DNA of 64,000 bases from contig CM054062.1 of assembly GCA_028641055.1 (NCBI GenBank), forward strand, positions 14,503,639 to 14,567,638. Reading direction: 5' to 3'. The notes under the pieces were generated by a model. The model did not search any database and had not been told where the DNA came from. It worked only from the letters and a program-made list of their open reading frames with translations. This document shows positions 11,360 to 23,120 of this stretch, one piece after another. Numbering within the stretch: the first letter of the stretch is position 1; the number at the start of each line of letters is the position of its first letter. Origin of the DNA: Alopecurus myosuroides. Lineage: Eukaryota; Streptophyta; Magnoliopsida; Poales; Poaceae. A program made the translations under genes and the position numbers.

Positions 11360-13659
11360 TTATCAAGTAAGTAAAGCCTAGCTATATGGCTATAAAGAAA
11401 GCGCTTTACGGGAGGCAACCCGGTTGTTTTTGTTTGGATTTTCCTAGTGTCCTCTTGCTGTCTCAAGAGATTAGTTTTTTTTTTAATTCTGGAGTTTTCA
11501 ATAAAGAGTCAAGTCAAACCCATTTGGACTTATAAGTTGCTATCCTAGTGCATGAAATTTCTGTTTTAGCTCGAGTCTGCTCACCGTATGATTTTACGTT
11601 TTTTATTGGTATGTCGTATTGAGCTAATTTTTTAGTATGTTCTGCAACTATTCGTCATCTGTAAGGACAAAAATTAGCTTAATTTTTTGACGAGTATAAC
11701 TTAGGGAAAAACGTTAGTTTTGCTGCTGCTGCTTTTCTGGACAGATTCTGCCTTCTTTTGTTTTATGCACTCTTTGGGCTTGGGAATCGAATTTCCATGA
11801 TTCTTTCAAGAAAGATAGTGAACATACAAAATAATGAATCTTATTGTCTATCTACTGTAGCATTTGATTTGGAATTTTGCACAGCAAGCATGTGATTTTT
11901 TTTGTCCTTGCTAATCTCACCCCACAGAAAAAGAATGGGAGAAACATGTTTTGTGAAGTTTTTTCACAGGGAATAGAGGAGCTGCGCCTCAAGACATCCA
12001 AGAATGATGAAAGCCATAAGCTTGGGGATGTGATGAACACCCCACTGGAGCTACACTCTTTTGGTTAGCACACTTCTACTTTCTGTTTTTCTAAGCAAAG
12101 CATTTATCGTAGAGACTTGAAGCGTCTAGTTTTTGTTTTTGTTTTTGTTTTGATAAGACCACCACCATCATTTTATATGATATTGAGCTACTGGAGTTTG
12201 GGGCTGGAATGTATTGGATGCTAGTATTATGACTTGGAATAGGGATGACATGGTTGATTTGAAGAGCTACATATGTTTGCATGATTTATATGCTTTTTAT
12301 GTGTAGAAATTTGCAATAATGTTGTCTTGAGCTATCTCTTATTCATGTCCTTGATGTTAATTGCTGGTTTATTTAGTTTGTCATGAAATTATTAGTTCTA
12401 TGGACATATGTATGCATAGTAGCTGGTCAACTATCTCCCTCTTGCTAGCCCAAAAATTTAAAAATTCCAACAAGTAAAAACTTGTTTCCAACACTCCTTA
12501 GCCAAGTATTTCCACTAAGTCCACCATATCTTCCCATTAGTTTCATTGCTATTCCGAGTATGTTCACCATGTTATTTTGTTATTTATGTTCTAAATTAAG
12601 ATATTCACTTTATTAATTGTCATGGGTTGAACTTGGGATAGGACTCTCACGAACTTTTGAAGGCACACTTTACTTTTTATGCATCTAATAAACATGACCC
12701 AATAATGGGAGCCACAAGTTTTGCGTTTGACAAGTGTGTGGTTGGGAGCTAGCTATAAACGTGTATCACCGGAAAGCTTTCAACATTCCTGCCATGCTGA
12801 AATGAAATAGAGGAATAGTAAGTTTTGATGAGTAAGTATCTATATGACTAGAGAAACGCATTGGGCCGCTAACCCAAGCCATGCTTTATCATGGTGGAAA
12901 TTTACTTACATCTTGAGTGACTCTACAACACATCCTATAATAAAATAAGAATCTATGCATAATAGTGAATGAAAATAAAAAGGATGATGAGTCTACTCCG
13001 TTTGTTCATCTTGTCATTGTAACATGGGCTTGTTTCCATGTCATGGGGCAAGAGGTACCTCTTTGCGGTTCTCTATGATGTCATTAATACTTATTATGAT
13101 TGTACAAAGCTTATTAGGAATCTTAAGTTGAGTAATCATGGAGTAGGTTTTCACACTCATGGGGCATGAGGCTTTCAACCACCTTGTCATTCTCATTACT
13201 TCAATACTCACAATTTTAAGATGCTAGTGATAAAGGGGCAATGAGAGTCCTAGATCAATGGATACCACATTTCAATTAGTAATTTTAGATGAATAATTTA
13301 GAGGCTAAATAAGACTTGATCATGTTTTACCTCTACTCAATTTTCTCCAAAGTGTCCACCATATTTTCTATTCTCCATTATGCTATTCTTTGACCAATAT
13401 AGGATTTTATTTTTCATTTTATGTATGCATTTGGTCCGTAGTGCTTTTATTTCATTATACACTTTGTGAACTTTCATGAAGCATCTTTGCTTGCATATTT
13501 GATATTTTTTACAACATGAATTGTATATTGCTACTCATTTCTAGTATTAATCATTTGATTATATGTAGCATGAATAATCCTCCTTGATATCCCATGAATG
13601 TTTCAATATGCAAAACCCATCTTAGTTTTATCACCTTCATACTCGAGGACGAGCATGGG
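11360..13659. other. Non-coding spacer in place of pol
   Basis: About 2.3 kb of AT-rich sequence where an autonomous Athila element carries reverse transcriptase and integrase. It begins with the aagcgctttacgggaggcaa motif (11399-11418) that marks the end of gag-protease in related elements. No ORF of note and no pol motif on either strand. Confidence 0.7.
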
Positions 13660-13661
13660 TT

Positions 13662-13675
13662 AAGCTTGGGGATGT
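13662..13675 (+). promoter_or_regulatory. Polypurine tract region before the 3' LTR
   Basis: aagcttggggatgt directly precedes the right LTR. Plus-strand DNA synthesis would be primed here. The same motif, with one change, precedes the LTR at 2946. Confidence 0.65.
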
Positions 13676-15379
13676 TGATGCATGTAAAATGCATAGATGA
13701 ATTTTGCATATTTTCACATGGTTTTCTATTACATATTGCATCATGTAAGGGTATAATTCAATGTTTTATAGTATTTTGGGGTTAAATTACAAAGTCCCCC
13801 AACTTTTATGGAATTAACCCTGTCTGTCAGAAACCCCGTTTTCTATATTTTTGACGTTTCAGGGGGCAAACTTCCGCGAAATCACCTGAAAATCTGCGGG
13901 GGTCATTTTCTTGGAAGGAGAAGACTTGCGGGCGAAGGATCCACGAGAATTGTGCAAGGAGGCCCAAAAGAGGACCCTCCACGCGGCCAGATTCCTTGGC
14001 CGCGTGAGAGGCCCCCTTTTGGCCCCTGTGGCCCCAATTCCTTCCATCTTCGACTTACCGACTCCGTCTTGACCTAAAACCGACTATAAAAAGGGTCCCC
14101 CGTACCCTTACGGAGGGGAGCACCGCCGAAACACCGAAACAGAGACCAGAAGTTCCAGATTGGAGGGGGAAAACTCCGGCGGGGCGCCGCCGGTGTGATC
14201 TCCTACCCCTCCAACGTCATCTCCATCGACAACTACATGAAGAGGGAGTAGTCCACCCCAGGGCTATGGGTTTGTGGAAGTAGCACTTGTATCTCTCTCT
14301 CTATGTGCTTCACTAATTAGATCCGTATGAGCCGCCTCACATGATTACGGGCACCGTTGTAATTCCTATGTGGTGGATCTTTTCTATGAGTTATTGAATC
14401 TGAGATTGCAATTGTTTCTCTTGAGTTATTTGAGTAGATGTATCTTATGTACCCCGTTCTTATTTGCTAGCTTTGATCAATCTAGTTCTTGAGAGCGTGT
14501 GTGGGGTGATGGGTGCATTAGTTGGAGTAACGGGGGGTGGCTAGTGCTGTGAAAGTGACAGAAGTTCAGCGATCCACTTAGGTTTTGTTAAACCTTTCTT
14601 AGTTACCTCACTAGGGATAAAAAGGAGTACCTTGTTACCGGGGATTTGAAGTGACACTAATCAATCTCCATGACTAGATCTAGCAAGTTCTTACTTCAAC
14701 TTCATGTCACATTGCTTAAAGCTATACTCTGGTTTTTTCCTTAATTATCGAGGTGTTATGATTTATTTCGCATCTTGGTGGAGTATAAGAGGGATCAATA
14801 TGACCGTAGAGATCTCTATGCTAGGACGTGATGCCCATATGAAAGTACTCAATGTTAAACATGTTATTGTAATCTCACATGTAATTCTTTATGTCCACCG
14901 TCTACCACTCTATTTGAGAGAATGCAAGTGTGAAACCATGAACCCCGGCCCTATTTTAATTATAATAAAACACTCTAGTTACTTTGCTGCAATTTACTTT
15001 ACTTGCACTTTACTTTACTTGCATCTCCAATTTGAATTTACATTATCTCCATCACCACTTGCATCACAAAAATACAAAAAAAATCCATTGCATATTTATT
15101 TTCTCATTTGCATTTAGTAGTAGATTTAATTATTGGACATTTACTTTCAGTTTTGCATTGCAATTTAGAAGTCCCACACCTTGTGCTTGACAACCACTTG
15201 GTGAGGTTGAGGGCACAAAATTCTCTACTTTTTTGCAGGATCCTGGAGGAAGCTTGGAAGACAACTGCTGAAATACTGGCTCCCCAAGAGTTCGATATAA
15301 ATCCTCGAGTCACCCTCGTGGGGAAGAAGGCTTGCCACTAGCTACACACTCTGCACTTGGAGTCTCAACCTAGCCATCA
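13676..15379 (+). repeat. 3' LTR of the Athila-like element
   Basis: 1,704 bp, colinear with 7942-9655, with the same TGATGCATG start and GCCATCA end. Confidence 0.93.
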
Positions 15380-15384
15380 ATGAC
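15380..15384. repeat. Target-site duplication ATGAC, right copy
   Basis: Identical to 7937-7941. CACTA transposase homology resumes directly after it. Confidence 0.95.
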
Positions 15385-17185
15385 AAAAATGTTTAACAAC
15401 ACCGTTGAGATAGATTCAGCTCCTCTTATTTACACCGGCTCAGATATCCATGACAAGGTTAAACACTTGAAAGTTGTGCTCGGAAAAGGAAATTTCAAAC
15501 CCACAACTCCTCGCACACAGAAACCCAAATAAATAGAGAAATATATCGGAGAAGGAATAGCAGAAATGCAGATTGGAAAGCCATCTAATAAACCGCCTAG
15601 AAAGCCCATCTGGAAGAAGATGTCGATCTTTTTGGACTTAACTTACTGGCCCTACCTCGAGGTCTGACATACAATTGATGTGATGGATGTGGAGAAGATT
15701 GTGCGTGATAGGGACTTTTTTGAACATGAAGGACAAAACGAAAGATAGTCTGAATATACGAGAAGACATGGTTTCAGAACTGGGCCGCACCAGAGAAGAG
15801 TTAGTTCCGGAGGAAGGTAGAAATCTTACAACGGTTAGCTATGTCCTGGATAAGCGAGAGGCAAAAGAGGTTTGTCAGTCTTTTCATGGCATGGCATTTC
15901 CAACGGGATACAGTGCCTGCATGAGGAATATCGTCTCGTTGAAAGATAAAAATTTAATTGGAATGAAATCCCATGATTGCCATATTATGATGACACAGAC
16001 ACTTCCTGTCGCGATCAAGAATTCCTTGGAGCCCAATGTTCGAAATTCTCTAACAAAGTAAGGTAGATTTTTTAACACCATTGCCCAGATGGTGATTAAT
16101 CCTGCTTCGCTGGATGACCTGCAAAGAGATTTGGTGTTGACTCTATGTCACTTGGAGATGATATTTCCTCCTTTGTTCTTCGACGTAATGGTACATCTCC
16201 TTGTTCATATTGTGCACGAGATAAGGATTAGAGGGCCCATATATCTGCGAAGTATGTACCCATTTGAACACTTCATGGGCACTCTTAAACACTACGTCAG
16301 GAACAAAGCTCGTCCAGAGGGAAGCATCATCGAGGGCTATGCAACCGAAGAGGTCGCTGAGTTCATCCTTGATTACATGAAGCGTCTGGACCCCTTAGGC
16401 GTTCCTTGGTCTATCCATCAAGGAAAACTTAAGGGCTCTGGAGCGGTTGTAAAGAGCACAAGCACTCCAACTGTGACAGAGATGAAGCAGTCACATTTAT
16501 ATGTGCTTCATCATTCCGGTGTGTTACTCCCTACATTGAAAAACACAAGGCTACTCTGCAGGAACAACATCCGGCAAAAAAATCCATCACCAAACTACAC
16601 AATTTTCAGTTCAACACCTGGCTACTTAACGAACTACGTGATGTCCAGATAGACGATATGAAGATTTCTCATTAAGCCACCAGTCCAACATGGCAGGCTA
16701 ACAAGTATCAAGGGTACAAAATTGATGGGTACACCTATACTAAGAGATCAATAGATGGAATGACATCGACGCAAAACAACGGTGTTAGCTTACATGCATT
16801 TCACGGTGACGATGACAAACATAGGTTCTGTGGATTCATAGAAGAGATCTGGAAGCTGGACTATGTTTTCTTCTATGTCCTATTGTTCCGTTGTTGTTGG
16901 GTAATTAAAAGTCAGGGGAATCCAGATGAAAATGGCCATGTGATCGTGAACCTCAACAGTGCTACTCCTACAGAGGAGCCTTTCATTATGGCTAATCTAG
17001 TGCTGCTAGTCTTCTACATTCTGGACCCAAAGAATAAGAATAGACATGTAGTTATTCCCTCTAAAAGAAGTTTCATCGGTGTGGATTGTGTGGTCTCAGA
17101 GGAAGATTACAACAACATCGACGAGACTCCTTGGCCTTCCTCGTCCACCACACCAAGAGCCAAAGATGAATTTCTGCCCGCCTAG
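15385..17185 (+). pseudogene. CACTA TNPD-like transposase, C-terminal half (broken)
   Basis: Continuation of the gene interrupted at 7936. Readable blocks in order: IFLDLTYWPYLEV and TIDVMDVEKIV (about 15,630-15,700), NIREDMVSELG, SGYSACMRNIVSLKD-like and LIGMKSHDCHIMMTQTLPVA (15,900-16,060). Then come a DUF4218-like block at 16089-16480 (LCHLEMIFPPLFFDVMVHLL, MYPFEHFMGTLKHYVRNKAR, PEGSIIEGY) and a DUF4216-like block at 16740-17150 (ending RSFIGVDCVVSEEDYNN). Several in-frame stops and shifts lie between blocks. These C-terminal domains are standard in plant TNP2-type transposases. Confidence 0.85.
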
Positions 17186-17249
17186 CCATACATTCGGGTC
17201 ATAATCAAGGAAGATGAATGTTATGCATTTTTAAGAAAAAATCTTATGG

Positions 17250-18990
17250 ATATATAACTATTAATTTTTGAATTCATATGTATTTCGGACAACGCTTCCA
17301 AAGCCCAGTGTTCCGCGGGCTTCTTTTCATGACCGAATCGATAATGGGTAATCCAATCGATATAATCGTACTCATAAGAGTGGATTTTAAAGTAGCTTAG
17401 CACGCCAACACATATAGTCGGATACATATAAGAGTCTCCGACATAGCATACAAAAGAAAACAATACATAAATATGATATCCAAGCCATGCCATTTTACAT
17501 GACGCAGGCAATCGATCATCTAAAAGGACGGGTCGTCACCATCGTCGTCGTCACCACTGTCGTCGTTGTCACTAGAGTCGGAGCCTCTGAAAACTTCTTC
17601 TTCCCTCTCGGGCGTCATTTCTTCCTTATCTACACCATCGGTCTTTTTCCGTTGGTCCTTTTTTTCTCGATAGGATTGGGTAAACCGAAATGGAGCAAGA
17701 TATTTTTTAGCATAAAGTTGTTGTCAATCGGAAAACACCTATCAGTGTAAGCTTCTGCCTTCAATATAGTGAGCGCCATGAGAGCCCTCCTAATAATTTG
17801 TTTTATCCTTCTATTTTCGCAGCCGAGGGACCCTTCAGTGTCCTTGAACTCACAGTCTCTTGTTCTTTTGTTCCTGATGGATTTTTTTTGCACCCTTTGA
17901 GAGGCTTCTGTATGGCTGGTTTGTGCATGCCATGTGTCCTGAAGAAAGTGCCATCATTATAGGTTTTTTTTGGTGACATTGTCAACAAAGGATTGGATGA
18001 AATGAGCATACACGAGTGACATTTCAAGGCAAACCAAACTTTGTCGTATCTCTTCAAACAGGAGATTGGGCACATCAACAGATCGCACCTTCTCCAGCAA
18101 CAATGCGTTGTACCAAAGGAGCTTTTTCGCATAACCCCGTACGTTGGATGAGTCACCCATCTTTGGAAACACGATCCAACGAAATATCTTATACAATGTA
18201 TCGAATATATGGAGGGGGGCCTCTAATGTGATCGTGTATGATATCCGTACGAGCAACATGATAGCAGCTACAAAGATCATTGCGCTTCTTGCCATCTGCC
18301 ATCTAGTGGAATTCCACTGCTTCATTCATCACAATAAATAGTGTAGCATAGAATTTCATAATAACTTCTTCGTTGTAGTAATGCTCGAATTTCATGATCT
18401 GAACCAGACCCAACCGCTCACACAACTCATGAACGTCTTTAAACCGAGCATGATCGTCGGCACCATCAATGTGTTTGAAATCAATGGCCTTCTGGGGAGC
18501 AATCTTGCGATTCAGTTTGAGAATCACATCATTGTAGATACAATTTTGAGTGAGTGTGTGTGCGTGTGTATGTGTGTGTGCGTGTGTGTGTGTGTGTGTG
18601 CGTGTGTGTGTAGAAACTGATATCCTCCAAATCTTTATCCGTAGCATATCCATATGGATTGTTATACCAACGAAGATGTAAGTAGTCTTTCTTGCTCATG
18701 CCCATCACAAATTAATCTTTCTTCTCCTTCTTTGCCTTCATATTTTTGAGCTGTTGGACGCATTATGATCAGCAACTTTCTTCACAGGTCTACGACCTGA
18801 GGTCCTTGGCACCTCATCGTACAGTACATGAGAAGATTTCCCTTACTTTTTGGCACTCAAAGCCTGTCTAGCCTCATCACGGTCTGACTGACCCACCGGG
18901 GGCTCTATCATATAGTGGGGACATAGATGATATGTAAGTCTCCACACAATTTGTATTTTGGCAAGTAATTTTCTCACTGTTACATCCAGA
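17250..18990 (-). pseudogene. Minus-strand transposon ORF with a WMTxG-type domain (decayed)
   Basis: Read from about 18700 leftward the fragments line up as one protein: WYNNPYGYATDKDLEDISF, IYNDVILKLNRKIAPQKAID, EHYYNEEVIMKFYATLF, a degraded W-M-T-G, then SYTITLEAPLHIFDTLYKIF, PNLLFEEIRQSLVCLEMSL and a basic/coiled C-terminal part to about 17,630. It matches, block for block, the minus-strand ORF at 62.7-64.0 kb in this window. I do not know the biochemical role; similar ORFs are common in grass transposons. Frameshifts occur near 18,300 and 18,150, and a (TG)n tract sits in the coding path. It may belong to the CACTA element (convergent with its transposase) or to a separate remnant. The part 17250-17600 is unassigned. 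Confidence 0.5.
18551..18612. repeat. (TG)n microsatellite
   Basis: About 62 bp of nearly pure TG repeats with a few TGCG and TATG interruptions. On the minus strand it lies within the transposon ORF, where it reads as alternating Thr-His. Confidence 0.95.
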
Positions 18991-20539
18991 CGGTCCGAAA
19001 TATTACCTGTACAAGCCGATCAGAGCTACGCGAAGGTCAACAACTGTTTTAGAAGCATTTAAATGTACGGTCAACCAAGATCACAAATCTTATTGTAACT
19101 ACTACTATTATTTGTATGAAGAGGATAATTATTTATCGGAATCGGTTGACATTGCGGAACCGTGGTCATTTTGGAGATCCACGTGCGGTCTTGAGCGATA
19201 ACCAAAGCTTGAGATTCGTCAGATGATTGGATTTCCTCGAGGCCTGGACGGAGAAGTAGGAGGGTTAACTCGTTGTGGATAGCGGCGGCGACGAATTGGG
19301 CGGCGGCGGATCGACTAGGCCTTGGACGAGGGCATGGGACTGAAATGGAGGCCCGAGCACCCTTCTACAGTCTTTTCTCGGAAGTACGCATTTCTTCGGA
19401 TCTGTACACATCGGACCTTTCGAGTTTCACCCCTGAAGGTCTGAATTATTTCTTATTCCAAGAACGGTTCATTGAATGCCTATATTAAGGTTTCTATTGT
19501 TTAAAATTACCCTAGCTATGAACCTCCATAGCACGAGAAAATAAAAGTTTTCCGTGGTCTACACCCCCTACTAAACCCGGTCAAAATAAAGGGTACTGTG
19601 GCTTAGGTATCGAGCTGGGATTTCGACAGAAACTGCGCGAGTGAGGTGTAACACTAAAAATCTTGTGTGTCCACTTGTATATTAATGTGGAATCATGTTG
19701 GGAGTGCACAATTGATCGAAGAACACAAATCCTATAGTGCGAGGTGGTTTATAGGAGGAAGTCGTTTCTGCTCGGGCACAGGTTGAGGCCACCTGGTTGA
19801 ATTTCATGAGAGCGACTAAATATTGGTTTTCCATGACCCTAGGACACCCCTGAAAAAAATAATGGAAAAAAATCAAACGGTCGAGACCTTTTTGAAACCA
19901 TTCGAAGGGGTTGACGATACGATGGCCTGCTGGTTAGGGTTTCGAGCTAAACCAGGAGTGGGATGCAAAAGCAATAGTACAAATCTTGCGTGGTGTACAA
20001 ATATATGTATATACAATCGTCGTGGTCGTGTAGAATAGAAAATACATATTTCTCAAATGTGACACCTTTCAGAAGCACTTTACCTAGGAAGAGGGGTTTG
20101 CACTAGAATGTCGAACTCTCACGTTGAGCGTAGACATGGGTGAGTCGCTTGAAAACTTGAGCTCAAATATGGTTTTGCATGATTGATAGGACCTAAACTA
20201 ACACAAAACGGTAGAAAAAACAAATGTTCTACCTTTTTTTGAAGCTGGTTAATGTGGTATACTACGTGGTCCAATTACCTAGACCGTCCAGATAAATATG
20301 GGCCATCCGATAGCTTCTTTCGCCCGTCCGGTTATTTTTGGCGGGGGACTTCACTCACATTTCCCAGCCCTACCCGCCAAAATTTTTGCCCACGCGCCCA
20401 TAGAATTTCCCCATCCTGTTTCGAATCTACAATACCATATCGTCACTCTCGCTGCCGCCGTCTCGAACCCCCCTCCCTTAGTTGCCTCACCGGAGTAACA
20501 CCACCCGCCCCCACCCGAAGGACCTGAGGACCCCTCAAT
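18991..20539. other. Unassigned intergenic sequence
   Basis: No gene, LTR or terminal repeat is recognised. The last 250 bp (20290-20539) become GC-rich and look like a promoter and leader for the plus-strand ORF that follows. Confidence 0.5.
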
Positions 20540-22535
20540 ATGACCACCGCAAAAACCACACAAAATCCCGCGGTTAGTCAACTCCGGAGTCATATTTGGA
20601 TGCACCCCTTAAAGACGTCCGAGAGTGCCGTGGGCGCCGTCACGGAAGATTTCATCCACCAAAACAAGGGCCTAGCCGGCGGCGCCGCCGCAGAGGCTTT
20701 CCTCACCGAAACCACGGCCGAGGGCGGAGGCGCCGCCGCGGGACTTTTCCTCATAGCATACAAGGTTGCCGCAGCGGAAGGGACTACCTCTCCTACCTCC
20801 ACCCTGTGCAGTATGGCTGTAGTGCCTCAAACCCACACCGCGGTCGAAAAGGACCTCACCATGCCATATAGCTCTTCCACACCCTACTTAACTATAATTA
20901 ATACTCTTTTTTAGCAATACTCATCTGATGTTGGACATTTATATTTGTTCCAATATGCTTGGTTTATCTTTCAATTGGTCCTTGAATTTAGGCTTTTGAT
21001 ATACGAAGCAGCGTTGTTTTGCATTCGGTATGTGCATTCTAAAGACGCATTTTTAGGTCGATTTTGCATTTTAAGTGTTGGATAATTTCACTAGTTTGGT
21101 TCTATTTAATCAATACAGTGGTTTAAGAACTCAGCTTTTAATTTTTTTTGTTTTAATGAAAAGTTTAGGCCTGACCTGTTTCCCCCCCTATAACGAGGTA
21201 TTCTTTAGAATTGAATTGTCCATTAGCAGTACTCTATTTTCGATAATATACTTTGCTGCGAAACCAATTCTTAGCCATTTGATTTAATATATTCATTGAG
21301 TATTACACATATACATACTTAATCTTCTTTATGTCTTCTAGATGTAATGATTATATTGTAAATATGTTTATTTTACATTTTTCTCGTAAATATATATTCT
21401 ACAGGTACGTGGCTAACTCGCAAGTGTCGACATGTGCACACGCACTGCACGAAAAAATTTATCCGCAAAGGCGAAGGCAGGAAGAAATTCAAACGGTTAG
21501 CTTTCGTGTTAAACTGATCTCAATCTGTAAGGATACAGGAGTTCTCTTTGAACCAGAGAAATGTAGAAAAAAGTTTGAAAATTTTTGTGCTATAGTCGAA
21601 CAGGAACGAGTTCCTATCATCTTTCCTACCTGGAAACACATTTCTCAACAGCAGCGTGACACTGTCGCAACTGAGATCATCGAGTAATTCAACCTTCCTT
21701 TGACTGTAAGCAGACCTCATATTGAACGGGCAGCTTTACTAACTGCAGCAAAGGCTTGGAAGAACTGGAAGACCAGGCTAGTGACAGAGTTCGCGCATCA
21801 GAACAAGTCTCCTCTGCAAGTGTATCCGTGTATCCCAGAAAAGGACTAGCGGGAATTTGTGAAGGTGAAGTCGCCGCCTGAGTTCCTTGCAAAGGATCGG
21901 CGTGCTCGGACACTTTCCTTGAAATTTAAGAACCCCCAAAAAATGGGGACTGCTGGCTATGCAGACATGTCCAAGGTTTGGGATGAGCATAATGCTGAAG
22001 TGTTGTGGGTTGGCCGAGCTCCTCAATTTTCACACATTAAAGACTGGAGGGTCAGAAACTGGGCCAGAGCTAGAGCTGATTCAGTAGACGAAGAAACCGG
22101 CCTTCCAGAAGTTACAAATATGGAAGATAGGCTTAAATACAGTCAATTTGTGAGAGTTCGATTGCTCTCTAAATGTTTAAAATGCCATAAATGTTTTTTA
22201 CATTTCTGACTACTTCATGTTATGTTGTTTTACAGAAAGAATGAGATCTGAAAAAATAAAATGGCACCTTTAATGAAGATGTGCTCGTAAAGGGGTTGGG
22301 AAGCGAGGAGCACACTGGTAGCACAAGGGGTATATGTAGAATAGGCATGTGGAGATATGACCGTGACCAGACTCTAGACGACAAGCGAGAACGAAAAAGA
22401 GTGAAGAAAGAGCTCACAGACCAAGAGTTGCACAAGACTATAAGAGCTGAAGTATTACAGCTGGTACGAGCAAAAATCACGCAGGCAGGCCCGTGGCGAG
22501 GGCACCACGCCACCATCGGTACCCAGCCCCGATGA
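20540..22535 (+). pseudogene. Plant transposase-like ORF (Transposase_24 / En-Spm-associated), broken
   Basis: A probable first exon (from ATG 20540, Ala/Gly-rich, 124 codons) has no recognisable domain. After an AT-rich gap that looks like an intron, homology begins near 21,410: LFEPEKCRKKFENFCAIVEQ, then ARTLSLKFKNPQKMGTAGYA, and TRARADSVDEETGLPEV-like sequence to about 22,190. A second AT-rich gap precedes EDVLVKGLGSEEHTGSTRGI and RERKRVKKELTDQELHK (22,275-22,440). The order matches plant proteins annotated as putative transposase, Ptta/En/Spm family (PF03004-like). Stops at 21685-21687 and near 21848 break the frame. It may be the accessory gene of the CACTA element to its left or part of another one. 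Confidence 0.55.
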
Positions 22536-22540
22536 AATCC

Positions 22541-22814
22541 GGAGTAGCTGCTCTCCGGGACTCGCATGTACTCCTTTTAAGGATGTGACCTACGCGTGTG
22601 ATCTCATAAAGATAATATCCCAATGAATTTATCTTGAAGAACACATGGAATTATGACACACAAGATCTTAATTATTTGAATACTTTCCATCCAGGCTCCC
22701 ATAAGTGCCGGCTAGGATTGAGGGTCGGGTCAACGGGATCCATCGTGGAGGCTGCATGGGTCTAAGTATATCCTGGAAGCCAAGGTCAAATGATACACAA
22801 CACTTGTATGCTAT
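22541..22814. other. Unassigned sequence left of the truncated copia-like LTR
   Basis: No feature recognised. The junction with LTR-homologous sequence lies near 22,815, where a normal LTR would still have about 2 kb to its left. Confidence 0.4.
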
Positions 22815-23077
22815 TAGCGTTTCTTCTATACTCTAACTCGTTACTTATGCATTTACCTTTGTGATAGCCATCGTTCTTGAAGTCATCTATCTTGCTATCC
22901 CATAGTTGTATATCATGCCTAGCCTAAGTTGTTGGTGCACATAGGTAAACCTAGATTGCATAGGTTTTGTGCTTGATAAATTAAACGCCAGTTTTATTCC
23001 GTATTTACTCAAGGCTAAACCGTAATTATTTTAAAGCGCCTATTCACCCCCCTCTAGGCGGCATCCTTCTACTTTCA
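22815..23077 (+). repeat. 5' LTR fragment (3' end only)
   Basis: Matches 31050-31315, including ggtgcacataggtaaaccta and the terminal tttca. Homology stops near 22,815. Confidence 0.85.
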
Positions 23078-23079
23078 AT

Positions 23080-23095
23080 TGGTATAAGAGCCAGG
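23080..23095 (+). promoter_or_regulatory. Primer-binding site, initiator Met tRNA type
   Basis: tggtataagagccagg, 2 bp after the LTR, is one base different from the TGGTATCAGAGC site complementary to plant initiator tRNA-Met, the usual primer of copia elements. Confidence 0.8.
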
Positions 23096-23120
23096 GCTCT
23101 CACTATTAGGCTTCACCGCC

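Larger units (their letters stand above)
7942..15379 (+). mobile_element. Complete gag-protease-only gypsy (Athila-like) retrotransposon
   Basis: 7,438 bp with two LTRs (7942-9655 and 13676-15379), a tRNA-Asp primer site, one gag-protease ORF and a polypurine tract before the right LTR, bounded by a perfect 5-bp duplication. No reverse transcriptase, RNase H or integrase is present: 11360-13659 is non-coding. It is therefore non-autonomous. Layout and size are like Triticeae Sabrina-type elements, from memory. By eye the LTRs differ at about 40 of 1,700 sites plus 8-bp and 2-bp indels, so it is not a fresh insertion. Confidence 0.93.
4542..17220 (+). mobile_element. Decayed CACTA (En/Spm) DNA transposon, split by a gypsy insertion
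   Basis: The left terminus reads CACTAGTAGAAAACTGAG at 4542, matching the CACTAxTAGAAAA-type ends of plant CACTA elements. Inside is a TNPD/TNP2-type transposase on the plus strand (6391-7936 and 15385-17185), interrupted by the gypsy element at 7942-15379. I could not find a convincing right terminus (TTTTCTACTAGTG), so the right limit is set just after the last transposase homology and may be wrong. Confidence 0.7.

Noticed and set aside
19645..19660. acactaaaa as the right terminus of the CACTA element
   Set aside because: Wrong orientation for a right end and lacks the CACTAxTAGAAAA extension.
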